Assembly: GCA_947184155.2 (NCBI GenBank)
Contig: CAMXCT020001441.1
Location: 1-64,000 of the forward strand
Source: Cladocopium goreaui
Taxonomy: Eukaryota > Sar > Dinophyceae > Suessiales > Symbiodiniaceae
Length of the DNA: 64,000 bases
Direction of reading: 5' to 3'
This document shows positions 58,880-64,000 of this stretch, piece after piece. Under the pieces are notes generated by a model. It was not told where the DNA came from. It worked only from the letters and a program-made list of their open reading frames with translations, and searched no databases. How positions within the stretch are numbered: position 1 is the first letter of the stretch; every line of letters begins with the position of its first letter. A program made the position numbers and the translations under genes.

Positions 58880-59012
58880 AATAGCTTAGCTTAGAATAGC
58901 TTGCTTAGATTGCTTTGCTTTGCTTAGCTTGGCTTAGATTAGACTAGAGATAGGATAGATTCGATTAGATTGGGTTAGATTAGATCAGATTCTATTTGAT
59001 TGGATTAGATCG
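58880..59012. repeat. GCTTA/GATTA pentamer-like array
   Basis: Irregular tagctt, ttgctt and ttagatta words. Non-coding. Confidence 0.75.
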
Positions 59013-59685
59013 GTAGGTAGAACACACCACACCAGACTCTCCAAGCACCAGGACTTTGGTTCTCCACTTTCCGTCGCTTACTCAGTACTCGGTCCGTGTG
59101 AAACAAGGGAGAAAAACCTCGAGGAGATGGCCCCTTTTAAACATGGCGAACAACATGTTGAGACTATGGGATTATATGGGGAAAAACATGCTTAAACTAT
59201 GGGACAACTATGGGATTGGATGGGATTGGTATTTTTGTTCCCTAAACGAAATGTCTGGGAAAGATCTGGCTTTTTATATGCTTTTCTCACATCGTCTATG
59301 GCCCAAGGTGATACGGGTGGGAAAACCTTGGTGAGTTGGCCACGACCTCCACCGAGGTGAAGGCTACTGCGATGATGAGTCGCCAGATGCCTTTTGTAGT
59401 TGGAAGGTGCCGCATTTCTTTGTCCAAAAGGGAGATATTTCATCACCAAACTATGGTATAATTATGTAATATTATATATATATAATGACATGTGATATAA
59501 ACATATTGATTGTGTATGATGGGTAACGTATACATGTATATATATATATATACATATCATGTTATACAAACCATTTAGGCATGGATAGCAAACATTTGGA
59601 TTTGTGCCAAAAGGTGGGGGAGAACCAATAGTGACAAGGAATCCATGGGGCGTTTGTTGTCGATCCTCCATCACCCACCTTTGAG

Positions 59686-60029
59686 GAGGAACCTCGTGAC
59701 CCATGGCGCCATGGCGCCACTTCCACTGAACTGGGGCAGTTGTACAATGGGTGTTTTGGAAGATCATTTTCCCTCTGAAAATTGCCATTTATGAGTGGTA
59801 AATCCCTTGTTCCATTATTATATAGTTGGTTACATATCCCCGCACAATGGTCACTGAATTTCCAACAATTTCATACAATTCGCCCATTTTCCCAGCCATG
59901 TTGATGATTAAATCCATTTTTGGGGGTACATCCCTCATTTTCAGACCCACATGGGCCAGGTGCTGTCGTCCAAAACCATCCAAGAGGAGTGCGTCAAGAC
60001 GCGTTTGAGGGACACCGTGGAAGAGGAAG
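59686..60029 (+). CDS. Two possible exons of an unrecognised gene (59686-59739, 59960-60029)
   Basis: 59686 follows GAG|G and reads EEPRDPWRHGATSTELGQ. 59960-60029 follows CCAG|G and reads VLSSKTIQEECVKTRLRDTV then EEE to a GT donor at 60030. Both have strong coding composition against the AT-rich surroundings. I could not set the exact end of the first, and no family is recognised. Confidence 0.45.
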
Positions 60030-61328
60030 GTGCTGAGTGTCGCTTGGACTAGTGGTTGACTCCGGCTGAAGGGATATATAACTGCTAAACAAGTGGTTGT
60101 ACAAGCCTGCAAGATCCGAATCTAACTATATACAGGAAATGATGGTTGGTGGTTGATTGGAACAGTATAGAGACCGAACCTAGGGCTAGGGGATTTAATC
60201 ATCAGAAGTGAGTTTTACCGCCAAACATGGGGATGTGATTGAAAAATGATGGTTGGTTGAGTGCTTATTATATGAAGTTATACCATTTTATACTATGGTT
60301 TATTTGGGACTATATTTTATAAACCAGGATGGAAATTCCTTTCGACAAACTGTTACACAGGGATGATATGGTTTTCGATGCAGCTCATGTGTTGAATCTT
60401 GAATCGTCCTAGAAGTGCAGCTGGTTTGGGCCTAGAATATTGTGTATAGAAGTCACTCCAAGTGCCTAGAAATATGTGGCTTCAATCACATCCTGTGCCG
60501 CCAAGAGTCTTTATTTTTGGTGAATTAAGCAACTTGTGAGTAGCCCCCAAGGTTTAACATACCTTAGGCATCCCGAACTTGGGATACTCGTTGTACCCTT
60601 AGGTAATCCTTCTCAAAATCAAACATTGCAATGCACAATTCTCCAAAATCAAGCATATATTAATATATATATATACACATACATGTGACATTACAACTAA
60701 TTATAACATATATGTATATTTATATTATATTATATATATATATTATTTTTTGCTACTACGTACTATCTTTTTAACAGTATAGTACATATAATCATGATAT
60801 GTATATATATATATATACACATATAGATACTACATATAATGTATATGTAGCACAAACTTTTGCAAGGACTTATTACCATCCAAATTTCTTTCCCCAATTG
60901 GCCAGATTGGACCATGACTTCTGCGTCTCGCGAAACGTAGATTTTGGGCAGTTCATTCGGGATTAATGGACAGACTGAACTGACCAAATGGCTTCAATGG
61001 AATATCCTTAGTCAATCAATGGACATTTGATGTGAATTACTCATTGACCGACCTTTAACAGTGACGTGGTCTCCTTAAGAGTGATCCCCATTACCACGGG
61101 CATATCTTGCGGTGATCTCGTGGCCTGTGGTTCCCTGTAGCGGCTAAACATGTTGCATTGTGTTATATACTTACTTGCAACATCCTGGTGATATCCTGAT
61201 ATGATCTCCATATTATGTGTCTGCATGAGTGTTTACATCTCCATAATACATATATATATATATGATATATGTGTACATATATGTATATATACATATATAC
61301 ATATGTATATATACATATAAACGCACAC

Positions 61329-61359
<31 letters not shown>

Positions 61360-62004
61360 CATATATGATATGTATATATATAATATGATATGTACATGAT
61401 ATATACGATATGACATGATATATATATATATATGTATATGATATGATATACATATACATATATATATACACTATGTATATATATGATAAATATATATATA
61501 GGATACATATATACATATATGTACATAGGATATATATATATATATATATGTGTTATATGATATATATATATATATTATATTTATGATACATATATATATG
61601 TATATATCATATATATATATATATCATATATATATATATCATATATATATATATATATATATATCATATATATATATATCATATATACATATATCACACA
61701 CGTATATATTGTATAGCCCCCGAAAAGATACATATGTAATACCCAAATCAAAATATTATTTCTCTTGGACAAATGATCAGAGATGATATTACATAGATAA
61801 AGCAAAGTCATGATTTCAATTAGATAGTTTTCCGGAATCCTAATAGAAATGGGACTATAATTGCATGATGTTTGGATTATACAATAATATTTCTTATTGT
61901 TCAGGATGTTTCTATCTATAATTTTTAGTCATCTATATATTTCCGTCTTTTTACAGCTTTCATTTTTTTTCACATAGCGCGCAAAAAATCGCTGCAGCAA
62001 CGAG
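60030..62004. other. AT-rich spacer or intron
   Basis: Dominated by [24 protein letters not shown] tracts (60650-60850 and 61240-61710) that create Tyr/Ile-rich artefact frames on both strands. No exon or MITE recognised. Confidence 0.65.
61245..61710. repeat. Long (AT)n/ATATATCAT microsatellite block
   Basis: About 460 bp of almost pure AT with regular GATATG or ATCATAT interruptions. The two halves are roughly complementary. Confidence 0.9.
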
Positions 62005-63173
62005 GCTTTGAGGCCTGTGGAACAAGGAACCAATCCTCACCTTGTTGGGTCGGTTGCTTCTTCACCACGGTGCTGGGACCACAGTCGTGCCTTGGCGCAC
62101 ATGGCGCACATGGTGGGGCACCTGGCAGCGGCTTTCTGGATGGAAAACCTGAAAAAGAATGGGGTTTCACTGATTTCACCAGTGAAAATGTAGATTTAAG
62201 CTATGAAAAGTCATTGAAGGAATGGATTTCACCAGTCAAGATGTGGATTGAAGCAACGAATTGATATCCATTTGGCTCAAAATGGGCTATCGGACACACA
62301 TTTATGGCCATTTCATTCTGAAAAAAACATGCCGAGAGATGGATATATATATATATATACATACATACATACATACATACATACATACATACATACATAC
62401 ATACATACATACATACATACATACACATAGCTATAGTAATATACATATCATCTATATAAACGTATATACACAATATATATATATATATATATATGTTATG
62501 GGCGCTGAGGACACTGGCCTCTCAAATCAGCCACCTGCTGCTGAGGCACAACTCCACCAATGTGACGGGCATGGCCTTGGAAAAGCTGACAGATGCTTGG
62601 TCCAGCTCCTTCCAGGCCAGGGCGGCTGGAAAAGAAATGGCTGAAACTTGGGAAAAAACTGGGGAAAACAGGGGAGATCTGCAGGGATTACCTTCTGATT
62701 TTGGGGTGAAAACTTGTAAAAACCCTGCTTTCCGGTTGTAAAACACTATATTGATGCATTGCAACTAGGGATCTAGCATGATTTGCCCTTCAAAACTTGA
62801 TAGGACCAAAAAGGAACACTGAAAGTTTGAACGCAAAATGGATTATAAAAAGTGCGAACTGAAGAATAGACAACGTATTAGCGAACAAACCTTGACAACA
62901 ATTTTCAAACCTCGCAGGCGGCAGTGGTAACTGGAATCCCATCTGGGCAGAAAAAATACGCTTACACTTGGCCATCCAAGCTTAGCTCTACTTGGAGGAT
63001 CCCCCGAATCGTATATGTGGTTAATAACTCTAGGTTTGTTTTCGCCCATTTATAGATGGTATAGCCCACAGGGGACTTACAAACTAGCGTTACTACTCAG
63101 TTACCGTGGTTCCTGGTGGTGACCCGGCGCAGGTATGTCCAGAAGTGGAAGAGGAAACCAGCCTCGCCACTGG
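62005..63173 (+). CDS. Exons of an unrecognised gene (about 62005-62117, 62510-62615, 63133-63173)
   Basis: The clearest is 62510-62615: after GAG|G it reads TLASQISHLLLRHNSTNVTG, then MALEKLTDAWSSSFQ to a GC donor (106 nt), with two N-glycosylation-type sequons (NST, NVT). 62005 onward reads ALRPVEQGTNPHLVGSVASS and later ALAHMAHMVGHLAAAFW; its end is uncertain. 63133-63173 reads YVQKWKRKPASPL to a GC donor and is basic. All follow AG|G. They may be one gene with 56871-60029. No family recognised. Confidence 0.45.
62360..62425. repeat. (CATA)n microsatellite
   Basis: About 16 catа-type tetranucleotide units between the first and second exons of this region. Confidence 0.95.
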
Positions 63174-63254
63174 GCAAAAGCCAGCTGGGACCGATTGGGA
63201 TTACGTTGAATGCTACATATATACAATTTATATAATTATACATGTAATATATAC

Positions 63255-63410
63255 ACATTGTTATTATTATTAGTAGTAGTATTGTTATTATTATGAGTAT
63301 TATTATAATTAGTATTATTATTGGTATTATTATTATTACTTATTATTATTAGTATTATTATAATTATTACTACTATTATTATTGTTGTTATTATTATTGT
63401 TATTATTATT
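63255..63410. repeat. (ATT)n-rich trinucleotide tract
   Basis: Irregular att/agt/gtt triplets. Non-coding. Confidence 0.9.
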
Positions 63411-63840
63411 ATATATACACACGTAATATATTATATGTAATATATATGCATATAATATAGGTATATATTGTTATATATATATGTACATTACATATTCAAT
63501 ATGTCACCTTGAGCAAAAGTGCTTGGGAGTGCGTACAAGCATATTCAAAGATAATCAGAGAGGAGAAGTATTCGGTGTTCCTCAGACATGTGACATGGAC
63601 CTGGCGAAGCAGTGCGTGATAGACATAGATTGGTCAATGCGAATCGTCATCAGCGCCTCTTGTAGGAGAAATCATGCGGAAACCATGCCTGCTAGCCGAC
63701 ATGATATTAACATATATTGTCCATAAATCGTAATTTCTGTGCCTGTTTTGATTTATGGATTGTTTGTCCAAATAACACACCCAGACAATATCATATACAA
63801 GAGGATCAACAAAAATACTCGCTGTACGCAGGTTTCAGGA

Positions 63841-63874
63841 TTTAGGGTTTTAGGGTTTCAGGGTTTTAGGGTTT
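63841..63874. repeat. Interstitial telomere-like repeat (TTTAGGG)
   Basis: Consecutive TTTAGGG, TTTTAGGG, TTTCAGGG, TTTTAGGG. TTTAGGG is the telomere repeat of plants and also of dinoflagellates. Too short and degenerate to be a chromosome end. Confidence 0.75.
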
Positions 63875-64000
63875 ATTGTTTTAGAACGTTTAAAAAACGC
63901 AAGCCGTACGCCCTACGCAAGGATTTGAGCATGTCAAAGGATGTGGGGGATCCCCACAGCTACAGATCCATTGGTTAAGGTGGGAATCTTTGGGAGATTC

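Noticed and set aside
1-64000. tRNA, rRNA or snRNA genes
   Set aside because: I saw no cloverleaf with A/B boxes and no conserved rRNA or U-RNA core on either strand; a covariance-model search would be needed to exclude them.

Overview
The window is nuclear DNA of a dinoflagellate. I infer this from gene structure, not from a database match. The readable genes are split into very small exons, averaging about 44 nt in the best gene. Their introns almost all begin with GC, GA or GT, end in AG, and are followed by an exon starting with G. All genes I could trace lie on the + strand. An interstitial TTTAGGG-type repeat sits near the right end. Because exons are so short, plain ORF finding misses nearly all of the coding sequence; I built the gene models by chaining exons that keep one reading frame and match a protein family in order.

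Layout. (1) 8-4411: 3' part of a DEAD/DEAH-type (SF2) helicase gene with three short upstream exons and one very long exon that ends in ten tandem helicase-associated (HA) repeats of exactly 207 bp. (2) 6422-27293: a cullin gene, most like CUL3, traced through 30 exons to a cullin C-terminus and stop. Its 444 codons, stop included, stay in phase across all 29 introns and include the neddylation-site region. The 5' exons are not identified. (3) 32227-43249: a Kelch-repeat (beta-propeller) gene in at least 11 exons, also in phase. (4) 44334-47858: isolated exons of one or more unrecognised genes. (5) 48835-56600: a gene-poor block of nested satellites (30, 72, 16 bp and about 0.8 kb periods) interrupted by a 100-N assembly gap. 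(6) 56871-63173: scattered exons of at least one more unrecognised gene.

The introns and spacers are full of short inverted-repeat elements. One is a Stowaway-like family of about 104 bp with CCCTCTGG termini and TA target duplications. Several other MITE families and one 681-bp hAT-like element with a perfect 8-bp target duplication are also present. AT-rich microsatellites and a dispersed module of about 21 bp (GGGGATTTAACCA-CAAAA type) make up much of the rest. I saw no rRNA, tRNA, CRISPR array, operon or bacterial-type regulatory signal.

Functionally, the neighbouring cullin (CUL3-like) and Kelch genes suggest ubiquitin ligase biology, because Kelch proteins with a BTB domain are CUL3 substrate adaptors. 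No BTB domain was seen here, so a link between the two genes remains an inference from proximity.
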